A stretch of DNA of 64,000 nucleotides from Pseudarcicella hirudinis (GCF_900115665.1 NZ_FOXH01000006.1:248001-312000); one strand, 5' to 3'. Shown: positions 46,090 through 55,656, counted from the stretch's first letter. Made by a program: numbers and translations. Notes: generated by a model from the letters alone, not told the origin.

Positions 46090-49000
46090 ATGAAAATAGT
46101 TAATAAGTTCCTTGTAATGCCCTTTCTGTTAACAGGATTTTTAAGTTTTTCACAAATAAAAAATAACCATCCTGCCAGAGAATCGTTTGAGAATGAGACG
46201 TCCATAATTCATTTCAAAAAGGATAATTCAAGCGAATTATCTATAAGTAATAAACATTATCAGTTTGGAAAGTCATCGCTGAAATGGGAATGGACTAAAG
46301 GAGGTTTTTTTGAAACTTCTGATTTTAGAATTTTAACTAAAAAAGAAAGCCCGCTTTCTTACGGAGATTTCTTTCCAGCAAGCCCGACTTTGGTGATTTC
46401 TTTGTACAATGAAAAAGCACAGGAAGATACGATCAAAATTTCTTTTGAAAAAGCAGGTAAAGAAGAGGTTTGGTTTCCGGTTAAATTAGATTTTACAGGT
46501 TGGCGAACGATTAGAGTTCCTTTTTTCGAAATGAGTGGCAATGCCCCCAAAAAGGAGGATGAGATAGCTTATGATACCTTCCGGGTAAGCAGTAGTACTG
46601 CTAAAAGTAAAGGGGAATTGTTCTTTGATGATATTGTGTTTTCTCAATATATGGATGACCGTCATCCTTATCCCGATGTAATGGTTCCTTTTATTAAACG
46701 GGATAGACAAAATGGAGAAGATCATTGGATGCCTTTGACTAGAAACATGCAACGAATTTACGATCTATCGTTGAAGTCGGTTTCTGAGACTAAGAAAAAG
46801 GATCTGGCCCTTATTGAAAAGCGCTTGGATGATACTTTTATTAAAGATGGAGGAAAGAATAATAACCTATCAAAGGCAAAAGAAGAATACGCCAGATTAA
46901 AGTTAGTGAAGAGCGAGACAGTTTTAGGTCCACCTTTAACTTTTGTAATTGATGAAGTGTATTTTGATAAAGAAGATGTTAATCGTAAAAGTTATAATAG
47001 TGTAAGTGATTTTGGTAAATCCTTAAAGCAAATAGCAAATTATTATCTTCAAAGTACTGATGAGAATAGAATTGAAATAGAAGATCTGTTTATTACATCA
47101 ACCCGCTACTTTTTAGACCAGGGATGGCAAGAGGGTACGTCGGGTGGAACACGACACCATATCGGTTATGCTTTACGGGAGCTTGTAGATGCATTTTATA
47201 TGATGAGAGCTCCATTAAAAAAAGCAGGATTGTTAAATGAGGTCGGAAATAGTTTGCAGTGGGTTTTTAATCTTGGCAAAGTTCTGGGACCGGAAAATGA
47301 ATTTGAAGCTAATATTGATTATTTTAATACTCAGTCTTTCTATCATTTAAAATTGATTTTTATGTCTGATAATGCTGAAAAGCAAGCGGCTTTATTAGAC
47401 GGATATTCTAATTATATTTCAAAAACCTTAACTCAGAATAATGAGTTAGGCGTGTTCAAAATAGATGGTACATCATGGCACCATGGTGGACATTATCCTG
47501 CTTATGGAATGGGGGCTTTTGCAAGTGTACCTCAGTTGATTTTTATACTTTCCGGAACTCAGTTTAGAATTGACGAGGCCGGGCATAAGAATTTTAAGAA
47601 ATCATTATTAACAACGCGATTGTATAGCCAGCTGCTGGATTTCGGTTTTGGAAATGCTGGACGCCATCCATTTGAAGATAATTCTATTAAATCATTAAAA
47701 AAATCATTTTTGCTGATGGCCCGTTCAGGAAATCCTGATGGAACTTCGAAAATAGATAAAGAAGTAGCTTCTGCTTATTTAAGATTATGGGGAGATCAGG
47801 ATAAAGTAAATAGTAAGGAATTTAAAAGTTTATATGCCGTTGGGGAAGATATATTGCCAGGTTATCACGTGCTTCCTTATGCTGCAACGGCAATTCATAG
47901 AAGGAATAATTGGGCTGCCATTATAAAAGGCTACAGTAAATATGTTTGGTCGTCAGAAATATATGTCGATGCTAATAGATATGGAAGATACCCTTCAAAT
48001 GGAAGTATTCAGATAAATAATATAGGCGGTGATGCAGCCAGTGGTTTTAAACAAGAAGGTTGGGATTGGAATCGCTATCCCGGAACAACCGTTATTGATC
48101 TTCCCTTTAAAGAATTGGAGCCGAATACCGAATTAATAATGTTCCGGTCAGATGAAACGTTTGCAGGTGCCGTGACTTTGGGCAATAATGGAGTTTTTGG
48201 CATGAAATTGAATGAAGCCAAAGGTTCGAATGCAGACGGGACAAGAGAAAATATAGGATTCCCAGGAAAATTGAAGGCTAATAAATCTGTGTTTTCTTTT
48301 GGGGATAAATTAATATGTATTGGTACCGGAATTTCAAGTATTGACACTATACATCCGGTTCAAACTAATTTGTTTCAGAATTTTTTAGGAGATACTTCAA
48401 TGCCTGTTTTTTCATCTGAAAATAAGAGCATTTCGACGTTCCCTTACCAATCATCAATGGAGGTGACCGGCAATTCGGGTAAATGGTTGATTGATGCTTA
48501 TCAAAACGGATATTATATTTTATCTTCTGATAAAATTGAAATAAGAAGACAATCTCAGAAATCTTACAATAACGCCTATTCTGTTAATACAGGTAAAATG
48601 AATCCTAAAGCAAAGAATGACACTGTGACAAAAGGTGACTATGCTTCTGCCTGGATAGAACATAAAAAGGCCCCCAAAGAAGCTTCCTATAAGTATGTTA
48701 TTTATCCGGGACTCCAAAGAGATGCCGTCAATTCTTTTGAAAATAAAGTTAAGAATGATAAATCATATCAAGTCATAAGAGCAGATAATGTGGCTCATAT
48801 TGTAAAAGATAATGAGACATCCACGACAGGATTTGTAATATTTGATACAGCTAAAGAATTAGATGACGCCATTTTAGAAAGTGTTTCTGTGCCTTCACTT
48901 GTGATGATTAAGAATGAAGCAACAACTATTACGATAAGTGCGGTGCAACCTGATCTTAATTTTGTAGAAAAAGATAAAAAGTTTAATAACTACAGTATGC

Positions 49001-49146
49001 CAGTTGAATTGACGATTACTTTGAAAGGAAAGTGGAAATTAAAGCAAAACTTGATGGTAAAATCTATTTGGGTTGCTGGAAATAATACTGTAATAACGAT
49101 GGAGTGCAGACACGGATTTTCTAATCAGATTGATTTAATGAAGTAA
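46090..49146 (+). CDS. PL8 chondroitinase ABC-type polysaccharide lyase
   Basis: A 1018-residue exported lyase (signal MKIVNKFLVMPFLLTGFLSFS). An N-terminal beta-sandwich at about 25-205 (HYQFGKSSLKWEWTKGG, FFDDIVFSQYMDDRHPYPD) matches the Lyase_N domain of chondroitin ABC lyases. The helical catalytic domain carries SWHHGGHYPAYGMGAF with His465 and Tyr472, Arg525 in NAGRHPF and Glu623 in WSSEIYVDANRYGRYPS; order and spacing fit the His/Tyr/Arg/Glu catalytic set of chondroitinase ABC. GWDWNRYPGTTVIDLPFKEL begins the beta-sandwich half. It should cleave chondroitin or dermatan sulfate to unsaturated oligosaccharides for SusCD import and GH88. No T9SS domain is present, unlike the first lyase. 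Confidence 0.9.
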   Translation: MKIVNKFLVMPFLLTGFLSFSQIKNNHPARESFENETSIIHFKKDNSSELSISNKHYQFGKSSLKWEWTKGGFFETSDFRILTKKESPLSYGDFFPASPTLVISLYNEKAQEDTIKISFEKAGKEEVWFPVKLDFTGWRTIRVPFFEMSGNAPKKEDEIAYDTFRVSSSTAKSKGELFFDDIVFSQYMDDRHPYPDVMVPFIKRDRQNGEDHWMPLTRNMQRIYDLSLKSVSETKKKDLALIEKRLDDTFIKDGGKNNNLSKAKEEYARLKLVKSETVLGPPLTFVIDEVYFDKEDVNRKSYNSVSDFGKSLKQIANYYLQSTDENRIEIEDLFITSTRYFLDQGWQEGTSGGTRHHIGYALRELVDAFYMMRAPLKKAGLLNEVGNSLQWVFNLGKVLGPENEFEANIDYFNTQSFYHLKLIFMSDNAEKQAALLDGYSNYISKTLTQNNELGVFKIDGTSWHHGGHYPAYGMGAFASVPQLIFILSGTQFRIDEAGHKNFKKSLLTTRLYSQLLDFGFGNAGRHPFEDNSIKSLKKSFLLMARSGNPDGTSKIDKEVASAYLRLWGDQDKVNSKEFKSLYAVGEDILPGYHVLPYAATAIHRRNNWAAIIKGYSKYVWSSEIYVDANRYGRYPSNGSIQINNIGGDAASGFKQEGWDWNRYPGTTVIDLPFKELEPNTELIMFRSDETFAGAVTLGNNGVFGMKLNEAKGSNADGTRENIGFPGKLKANKSVFSFGDKLICIGTGISSIDTIHPVQTNLFQNFLGDTSMPVFSSENKSISTFPYQSSMEVTGNSGKWLIDAYQNGYYILSSDKIEIRRQSQKSYNNAYSVNTGKMNPKAKNDTVTKGDYASAWIEHKKAPKEASYKYVIYPGLQRDAVNSFENKVKNDKSYQVIRADNVAHIVKDNETSTTGFVIFDTAKELDDAILESVSVPSLVMIKNEATTITISAVQPDLNFVEKDKKFNNYSMPVELTITLKGKWKLKQNLMVKSIWVAGNNTVITMECRHGFSNQIDLMK

Positions 49147-49210
49147 GGCTATGATAGTCAGTTATTCTGATTGTTTTTTAAGAAATGCGCTAATGAATGA
49201 AAATAGATTT

Positions 49211-49960
49211 ATGAAACACGCATTTTTGATTTTTTAGGACTCATGTTAATTGTAGCTCAATCTGCATCAGCACAAGAAGAGTTAACGGATTTGTTAACAT
49301 TAAAGGAAACCACTAAGAATGAATTTTTTCAGAATCAATGTCAGGCTGTTAAAATGGTGGCTTTTTCCTCAAAAGATATTGGGTTTGGGATAATACGGTA
49401 ATAAAAGGAAACGATGGCAAGTACCATCTTTTTTCGTCTTGTTATCCGGATACCATTGTTTTTCATCCGGGCTGGATGGTTTCGTCAGAAATTGTGCATG
49501 CTGTTGCCGATAAACCCGAAGGTATTAGACATGGACCCATGTCGCTTGGTATGGCATATACTAAAACTATTAAAGGCCCCTATCGGGTATTAAATAATAA
49601 AAGCCCTGTTTTTAATGCAAAAGTGATGGGGGAACTTGAGGATCCATTTTTATGGAAAGATAAAAGAGGATACCATGTTGTTTTTAAGGATCATAAGGGA
49701 AAATATACAGATGAATGGGGTGAGGGTGTGTTGGCGCACTCTGTTAATTGGATAAATTGGAAAATCGATAAGAACCCAAAACCTACTCAAAACCATCCGG
49801 TGGGATGATAATACTATTGAAAAAGAGGATAATTAGAAAGGCCATTTATATTTTTTAAAATGGAACGCCTCGTTGTATGTATTTCTCAACCATAAATGGG
49901 AAGGGAAGTTTTGAGAATGGAACGTCTTCCGGTGTTTGGGCTATACCTTTTAAGAAATAG
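49211..49960 (+). pseudogene. Frameshifted GH43-like beta-propeller glycosidase remnant
   Basis: Pieces of one protein lie in different frames. A start at 49211 (MKHAFLIF) hits a stop at once; one frame over, the signal tail GLMLIVAQSASAQEELTDLL continues to a stop near 49400. The next piece, YWVWDNTVIKGNDGKYHLFSS and CYPDTIVFHPGW, is in a third reading and joins the open stretch from 49476, with GMAYTKTIKGPYRVLNNKSPVF and GELEDPFLWKDKRGYHVVFKDHKGKY. That closes at 49808, and the expected C-terminal end, SFENGTSSGVWAIPFKK then stop, is found at 49910-49960. At least three frame-disrupting changes are needed. The motifs suggest a five-bladed propeller glycosidase (GH43-like). The gene is almost certainly inactive. 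Confidence 0.8.
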
Positions 49961-50006
49961 GTGCCATGCACCTTTTATATATTGAATAAATTTATTTTTT
50001 AATAAA

Positions 50007-52439
50007 ATGATCAGGTTAATCAAAAGAAGTACACTTTTTGTTGCACTATTTACCTTTTTCTTTTTGAAGGGGTCCGGGCAATCTGCTGAACAGAAAATCG
50101 CTTTTTCGAATTACCGGAAGTATTATGATCCGGTTGTTAAGCCTCAGGAAAAGAATAAGCAAGAGACTATTCTTAATTTCAGGGAAAAGTATCTTAAAAA
50201 TGGATATCATTCTTATTCATTAAAGGTAAAGGAAGACAACGACTTTTTATTTGAACAGATAAATGCCGATGGGGCTTTTATAGATTTTACAGAAAAGCAA
50301 AAAAATGATCCTGCTATTATTGCTGAAGCCTATAACCGATTATGGAAAATTGCGGAAGCTTACCGGAATGGACAGGCTGACAGTAAGCAAGTGTTAACCA
50401 AGCAATTTTTAAAGGCTATTATATATTATGGAAATAAAGAGATTAATAGACCTAATGATTGGAAAAGATTTCATGCCTCTTGTTTCGCAGCGCCAACCGC
50501 TGCTGTAGCTATCTATTTCTGCTTATTAAAGGAAATGGATAAGGTAGAAGAAGGAAAAACTGATAATAAATTATTGGCTGAGGCATGCGATATGTTGAAG
50601 GTAATTGCCTTACAGGCATGGACTCAGCCCTTTCGAAATGATGCAACCGATAATAATGTGGTGCAAATTGAGCGTTTTCGCAATCATGTATGGTGGGTCG
50701 GTGGTAACGCTTTGGGCTATCGCCCTTTGCTTGCTGTTGCCTGTATGTACAAATCTGTACCAATGATTGATTTGCTTGCAGAAGTTAGCTCGAAAGGAAT
50801 CAGTCCCACTTCTCAGGCAACCTATAATCAATCTTTTTGGAATGAAGGATTTACTGCCGACGGTGCTGGTTGGGGGCATGGAAAGCAATGCCTGATCTGG
50901 GGCTATCCTATCGACGGGACTTCGGGCGCTCTCTCGATACTTACTGCTTTGCAAGGAACGCCATGGGAAAAATCATTGACTCCGGAAAATAAAGAAGCAT
51001 TCCTCAATTATTTCCATGGTGGGAATTGGTATTATTATAAAGGCTATATTTTGCCATGCCTTGACAGAAATTCCATGAGTTATAATCTCAGTTCAAGAAC
51101 GATTCCTTTCATGGGAATCCTGAATAGCGTCCTTAAGGATTGGAGAAAAGACTTTTCAGTAAGTGAATTAAAGGAGCTGGAGCAATTGCAAACGGAAGGA
51201 GAAAGTAAAAATATCCGAATGTCAGATTATCCGGAAGGTGTTTATAATGGCACTCGATGGTTTTATAATAATGATGACCTGGTTAAGAAAAGTAATGATT
51301 ACCACCTGATTGTTAACATGGCCTCCAGCCGCTGTGATGGTTTAGAAAGTGCCTCTGACTTTGCAGATGCCTACAATTTTTATACGGCAGATGGATTAAC
51401 ATTATTTGAAAAAGACGGGAGAGAGTACAGAAGCGTTTTTGGCGGATGGGATGTAACAGCCAGCCCCGGAGTAACGGCGAGAGAAGGGATGGAAAACCTG
51501 ACTCCTGTTACCAATTGGAGAGGGTATACAAGTAAGTACAATTTTGCCGCCGCTGCAACAAGCGGTGGAGCAAACAGTGCAGCAGGATTTATTTTTGAAA
51601 AAATGAATGCTTCAGATAATAATGGTGTAAATGATAAAGGAGATAATATTGGTAAAAATCCGGTGCTGTATGGTGTGAAGGCATACAAATCATATTTTAT
51701 AGTTGGAGATTACCTGATCGCTTTGGGTGCCGGAATTACCAATCTTAAACCGGAAATGCCCGGAACGATCCGTACAACAATTGACCAAACGGCTCTCGGA
51801 GAAAAGGTTTACATTATTGAGAATGGCATAGAAAAGCCCGTGACCCTAAACAAACCTATATCCTTAATTTCAGAGACCAATCCTGTCTGGGTTAAGCAAC
51901 AAAATAAATTTTCCTATACCGTTTTGCCGGAATTTTCCAGGCAAGCCCTGTTTGTCTGTGAATCCAAAACAACGGATTGGGGAAAAATGAACTTTACAAA
52001 TAAGACAAAAGAGAATTTGCCGGAACAGGTGAATATCTTACGGCTATGGATTGACCACGGACAGCACCCCGTAAATGATACTTATGGATATGCGGTTTAT
52101 ATGGGTAATGGAAATCCTGCTCCTAAACTACCTGTTAATGTATTAAAAAATGATACAACTATTCAGGCTATTCAGTCGGATGACAGGAAAGTTACCGGTG
52201 CTGTATTTTATACAGGCAAGGGTAATTTAGAAACTCCTGAGTTCAGGTTAAAAGCATCAGCTCCATGTGCTGTATTATTGGAGAAAATCGATAATACCTA
52301 TGAGATTACGGTAACTGATGCTGAAATGAACCAGGAACTTAATGAAATTATAGTAAGTATCAACGATAAACAGATTGCTTTTCCAATGTTAAAAGGAAAA
52401 GACTGTGGTAAACCTGTAACGAAAATGATCAGCCTGTAA
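50007..52439 (+). CDS. PL8-superfamily lyase, chondroitinase AC/hyaluronate lyase-like
   Basis: An 810-residue exported lyase (signal MIRLIKRSTLFVALFTFFFLKGSG). The N-terminal half is an (alpha/alpha) toroid with NHVWWVGGNALGYRPLLAV, then FTADGAGWGHGKQCLIWGYP and LDRNSMSYNLSSRTI. His291, Tyr300 and Arg354 have spacings (+9, +63) that equal those I recall for His225/Tyr234/Arg288 of Pedobacter heparinus chondroitinase AC. The beta-sandwich half starts around FEKDGREYRSVFGGWDVTASPG. It lacks the GWDWNRxPGTT motif of the two other lyases and so belongs to another subgroup. Likely substrates are chondroitin or hyaluronan; assignment to PL8 itself rather than a sister PL family is uncertain. Confidence 0.72.
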   Translation: MIRLIKRSTLFVALFTFFFLKGSGQSAEQKIAFSNYRKYYDPVVKPQEKNKQETILNFREKYLKNGYHSYSLKVKEDNDFLFEQINADGAFIDFTEKQKNDPAIIAEAYNRLWKIAEAYRNGQADSKQVLTKQFLKAIIYYGNKEINRPNDWKRFHASCFAAPTAAVAIYFCLLKEMDKVEEGKTDNKLLAEACDMLKVIALQAWTQPFRNDATDNNVVQIERFRNHVWWVGGNALGYRPLLAVACMYKSVPMIDLLAEVSSKGISPTSQATYNQSFWNEGFTADGAGWGHGKQCLIWGYPIDGTSGALSILTALQGTPWEKSLTPENKEAFLNYFHGGNWYYYKGYILPCLDRNSMSYNLSSRTIPFMGILNSVLKDWRKDFSVSELKELEQLQTEGESKNIRMSDYPEGVYNGTRWFYNNDDLVKKSNDYHLIVNMASSRCDGLESASDFADAYNFYTADGLTLFEKDGREYRSVFGGWDVTASPGVTAREGMENLTPVTNWRGYTSKYNFAAAATSGGANSAAGFIFEKMNASDNNGVNDKGDNIGKNPVLYGVKAYKSYFIVGDYLIALGAGITNLKPEMPGTIRTTIDQTALGEKVYIIENGIEKPVTLNKPISLISETNPVWVKQQNKFSYTVLPEFSRQALFVCESKTTDWGKMNFTNKTKENLPEQVNILRLWIDHGQHPVNDTYGYAVYMGNGNPAPKLPVNVLKNDTTIQAIQSDDRKVTGAVFYTGKGNLETPEFRLKASAPCAVLLEKIDNTYEITVTDAEMNQELNEIIVSINDKQIAFPMLKGKDCGKPVTKMISL

Positions 52440-52457
52440 AAGCTATCAGAGCTTATA

Positions 52458-52503
52458 AATCTCAGGCACCCTCGGTTAATTTTAACAGAGGATGCCTGAG
52501 ATT
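52458..52503. terminator. Stem-loop after the third lyase gene
   Basis: AATCTCAGGCA (52458-52468) pairs perfectly with TGCCTGAGATT (52493-52503), extended inward by CCTC/GAGG with small bulges. It starts 19 bp after the stop codon. There is no T-run, so it may be an attenuated terminator or an mRNA 3' end stabiliser. Confidence 0.6.
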
Positions 52504-52623
52504 CAGCTAACCTTTTGACACGGTGACTTTGCACACTTTAGAAAATGTTTAAAAGAAACGGGAACAGAGTTTTTATTAAGCCAAAACGAACATGGTAAAA
52601 TTTATCAAATAAAGGAAACGAAA

Positions 52624-54093
52624 ATGAAGCTATACACAAATGTAAAATTGATATGCCTTTGCATGATTTGTTTGACACTAAATTGCTTTACAATATCGGC
52701 GCAGGTAAAAACAAAAAGGAAGCCCAACATTCTCGTTATCATAACTGATCAATGGAGAGGACAGGCTTTAGGATTTATTGGAAAAGAAAAGGTGAAAACG
52801 CCTAATCTCGATGCATTAGCTTCAAAAGGGTTAGCTGTTACTCAAATGGTAACCAACTATCCTGTTTGCTCTCCTGCAAGGGCCATGTTACTAACCGGTA
52901 CCTATCCGGCTAAAAATAAAGTGCATGGTAATGCTAATTCGAATACGGCTCCATATGGCGTTGAACTGCCCTCTGATATCGTTTGCTGGTCAGATATATT
53001 AAAACAACAAGGCTACTCAAACGGCTACATCGGGAAATGGCACCTTGACTCACCTCATCAGCCGTATATCCAAACCAAAAATAATGAGGGTGGAACAGCA
53101 TGGAACGAATGGACTCCCTTCGACAGACGTCATGGTTTTGACTATTGGTACGCCTATAATACATATGATTACCATAGCCGTCCGATGTACTGGGATACAA
53201 AAGCATTGCGGGACGAATTTCATTTCGTAGATCAATGGGGCCCTGTACATGAAGCCGACAAAGCCATTGACTTTTTTGATAATAAAGGAAATGTCAGAAA
53301 TCCGAATGCTCCTTTTTCATTAGTGGTTTCGATAAATCCCCCCCACTCGCCTTACAATACTGCTCCCGAAAAGTATCAGAAGGCTTATGAAAATATGCCA
53401 CTTGATTCTTTGCTGTCAGATGCTGATATTCCGCCTGCAGGAACTCCGATGGGCGAAGAATATCGCAAAAATATTAAGGACTATTATGCAAATATCACAG
53501 GAGTAGATGAGCAGATCGGACGTATCATCGATGCACTTAAAGAGAAAAAAATGCTTGATAACACAATTGTATTGATTACTGCTGACCACGGGAATTGTTT
53601 AGGTAAACATGATGAAGTGTCTAAAAATAATATTTATGAAGCATCACTGAGCATTCCTCTTATTGTTTATTGGAAAGGACATATTTCACCGGATATTGAT
53701 AAGAAGTTTTTAGGCAGTCTTGTAGATGTTTGCCCGACATTACTTGATCTGGCCGGACTTAAAAAGGAAATCCCGGCAACTGTTGACGGAAAGAGCTATG
53801 CAGACTATTTTTTGAACAGAAAAGGAGCTATGCCCACAGAACAATTTTTTATGGGAGCGCTTAATAACAACGATACAAAATTGAGTTCAGGATTCAGAGG
53901 AATACGTACCGATAATTATAAACTTGCTTATCAGAGAAAAGGGAAACAATTAAATGCTTTTCTATATGATATCAAGGCGGACCCGTTTGAACAGAATAAT
54001 TTGTATAATAAGGATAATCCACAAGTAAAAATATTGAAAACACGCCTTATTTCTCTGTTGAAAAAATATAATGATTCGTTCACGATTGAATAG
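52624..54093 (+). CDS. S1-family sulfatase (Cys-type), exported
   Basis: A 489-residue periplasmic sulfatase. The signal MKLYTNVKLICLCMICLTLN ends near ISAQ (residue 27). The metal site starts with NILVIITDQWRG (Asp42), and the sulfatase signature CSPARAMLLTG places the formylglycine-forming Cys at residue 82. GYIGKWHLD, SINPPHSPY and the second metal cluster ITADHGNCLGKHD are intact. An anaerobic or aerobic formylglycine-generating enzyme must act on it from elsewhere in the genome. Within this lyase/GH88 PUL it should desulfate chondroitin- or related GAG-derived sugars; which sulfate position cannot be told from sequence. It precedes the oxidoreductase gene by 155 bp. Confidence 0.92.
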   Translation: MKLYTNVKLICLCMICLTLNCFTISAQVKTKRKPNILVIITDQWRGQALGFIGKEKVKTPNLDALASKGLAVTQMVTNYPVCSPARAMLLTGTYPAKNKVHGNANSNTAPYGVELPSDIVCWSDILKQQGYSNGYIGKWHLDSPHQPYIQTKNNEGGTAWNEWTPFDRRHGFDYWYAYNTYDYHSRPMYWDTKALRDEFHFVDQWGPVHEADKAIDFFDNKGNVRNPNAPFSLVVSINPPHSPYNTAPEKYQKAYENMPLDSLLSDADIPPAGTPMGEEYRKNIKDYYANITGVDEQIGRIIDALKEKKMLDNTIVLITADHGNCLGKHDEVSKNNIYEASLSIPLIVYWKGHISPDIDKKFLGSLVDVCPTLLDLAGLKKEIPATVDGKSYADYFLNRKGAMPTEQFFMGALNNNDTKLSSGFRGIRTDNYKLAYQRKGKQLNAFLYDIKADPFEQNNLYNKDNPQVKILKTRLISLLKKYNDSFTIE

Positions 54094-54125
54094 CATAATG
54101 TAAAGCAGCCATGTGCATTATGCTA
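54091..54125. terminator. Stem-loop overlapping the sulfatase stop codon
   Basis: TAGCATAATG (54091-54100) pairs perfectly with CATTATGCTA (54116-54125), 15-nt loop. The first three bases are the TAG stop codon of the sulfatase gene. There is no T-tract. Confidence 0.5.
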
Positions 54126-54248
54126 TCTGCCGGAAAACTGTTGATTTCCTGAAGAATTTGCCGGTAACCCGAACAGGTAAGGTTGAACTTATTCATTTGA
54201 ATGATTAACTTTAAGGGCAATCCCATTCTTCTAACAGTTTAACTAAAT

Positions 54249-55571
54249 ATGGAAAATCGTCGCGAATTTATCAGGAAAACGGCTCTGGCAGGTGCCGGAG
54301 TTTTTACCCTCCCGAACATCTATGCATTTAATGGCTCGCCCAATGAAAAAGTGGTATTGGGGGCAATGGGAACAAACAGCCGTGGATTTTTTGTCTCCAG
54401 AATGTTTGCCCAGCTGCCCAACGTTGAAATCGGATACGTCTGCGATGTGGATAGCAATGTAGTAGATAAAACTGTAGCAGAAATTGAAAAACTGACAGGC
54501 AGGAAACCAAAAGGTTTTACAGATGTCCGGAAAATGCTGGAATTAAAAGATATGGATGCGATGATGGTCGCAACACCCGATCACTGGCATGCTCCTGCTA
54601 CCATGCTGGCAGTTAAAGCCGGCAAGCATGTATATGTAGAAAAGCCTTGTTCTCATAACCCAGCAGAAGGTGAAATGCTGGTAAAAGCAGCGGATAAGTA
54701 TGGAAAACTTATTCAGATGGGAAGCCAGCGGAGAGCTTTTCCAAGAATTATTGAAGCAATTAAAGAATTGCATGAAGGTGTAATCGGGAAAGTTTATTAC
54801 GCCAAAGGCTGGTATGCAAATGCCCGCAAACCAATTGGTTATGGGAAAAAAGTAAGTGTCCCGGCAAATCTGAACTTTGACTTATGGCAAGGACCTGCTC
54901 CCCGCCGCTCTTATCAGGATAATCTCGTTCCTTATAACTGGCATTGGTTCTGGAACTGGGGAACAGGTGAAGCTTTGAACAACGGAACCCATGAATTGGA
55001 TGTAATACGCTGGGGCTTAGGCGTTGATTTTCCTGTTAAAGTTACTTCAATCGGAGGAAGATTTGCTTATAAAGACGACTGGGAAACACCTGATACACAA
55101 ACAATCTCATTCGAGTTTCCGGATAATAAAATGGCTCTTTGGGAAGGCCGGAGCAGTAATGGATTCAACAGCGAAGGCTACGGAAGAGGGGTGATTTTCT
55201 ATGGAGAAAAAGGTACAATGTTTGTTCCGGGAGGAGATGATTACAAAGTGTATGATTTAGACAATAAATTAGTTAAAGAGGTTAAAACAGAACTTCAGGA
55301 GGCTTCCCGTACAAATACAATGGGGATGGGAGAGAAACTTGACAGTATTATTTTGTCCAACTTCGTAGAGTCTATCCGTGGAAAAAGCAAATTGGTTGCA
55401 CCGATAACGGAAGGCCAGAAATCAACTTTATTACCTCAACTCGGCAATATCTCTTATCGCTCAGGCAGAACACTTTATTGTGATCCTAAAAACGGACACA
55501 TTCTCAATGATGCAGAAGCAATGAAATTATGGAAACGGGAATATGAAAAAGGTTGGGAAATGACACTTTAG
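54249..55571 (+). CDS. Gfo/Idh/MocA-family oxidoreductase with Tat-like signal
   Basis: A 440-residue NAD(P)-dependent oxidoreductase. The N-terminus MENRREFIRKTALAGAGVFTLP is a twin-arginine signal, so the protein is exported with its cofactor bound. The Rossmann part has GAMGTNSRGFFVSRM, EIGYVCDVDSN and AMMVATPDHWHAPATMLAVKAG; the catalytic-site motif is VYVEKPCSHNPAEGEML. The C-terminal alpha/beta domain includes PRRSYQDNLVPYNWHWFWNWGTGEALNNGTHELD. Many such exported members occur in Bacteroidota and Planctomycetes PULs with unknown substrates; some relatives (GH109) hydrolyse N-acetylgalactosamine linkages by an NAD-dependent route, but this protein is not clearly in that group. A strong terminator follows, marking the end of the GAG locus. 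Confidence 0.88.
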   Translation: MENRREFIRKTALAGAGVFTLPNIYAFNGSPNEKVVLGAMGTNSRGFFVSRMFAQLPNVEIGYVCDVDSNVVDKTVAEIEKLTGRKPKGFTDVRKMLELKDMDAMMVATPDHWHAPATMLAVKAGKHVYVEKPCSHNPAEGEMLVKAADKYGKLIQMGSQRRAFPRIIEAIKELHEGVIGKVYYAKGWYANARKPIGYGKKVSVPANLNFDLWQGPAPRRSYQDNLVPYNWHWFWNWGTGEALNNGTHELDVIRWGLGVDFPVKVTSIGGRFAYKDDWETPDTQTISFEFPDNKMALWEGRSSNGFNSEGYGRGVIFYGEKGTMFVPGGDDYKVYDLDNKLVKEVKTELQEASRTNTMGMGEKLDSIILSNFVESIRGKSKLVAPITEGQKSTLLPQLGNISYRSGRTLYCDPKNGHILNDAEAMKLWKREYEKGWEMTL

Positions 55572-55616
55572 GACGATTTCTGTAAGAAATCCGAATTTTC
55601 AAAAATAAACAAATCA

Positions 55617-55656
55617 GGTAAATGAGAAAGACTCGTCTTTTTCATTTACCTTTTTT
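55617..55656 (+). terminator. Rho-independent terminator at end of the GAG locus
   Basis: A 16-bp stem (55617-55632 with 55635-55650, one G-U pair) with a 2-nt apex is followed by a run of six T at 55651-55656. This is the strongest plus-strand terminator in the window. It isolates the oxidoreductase gene from the GntR gene. Confidence 0.92.

Noticed and set aside
49476-49808. Intact 110-residue small protein
   Set aside because: The frame is the middle fragment of a longer propeller glycosidase whose start and end are visible in other frames.
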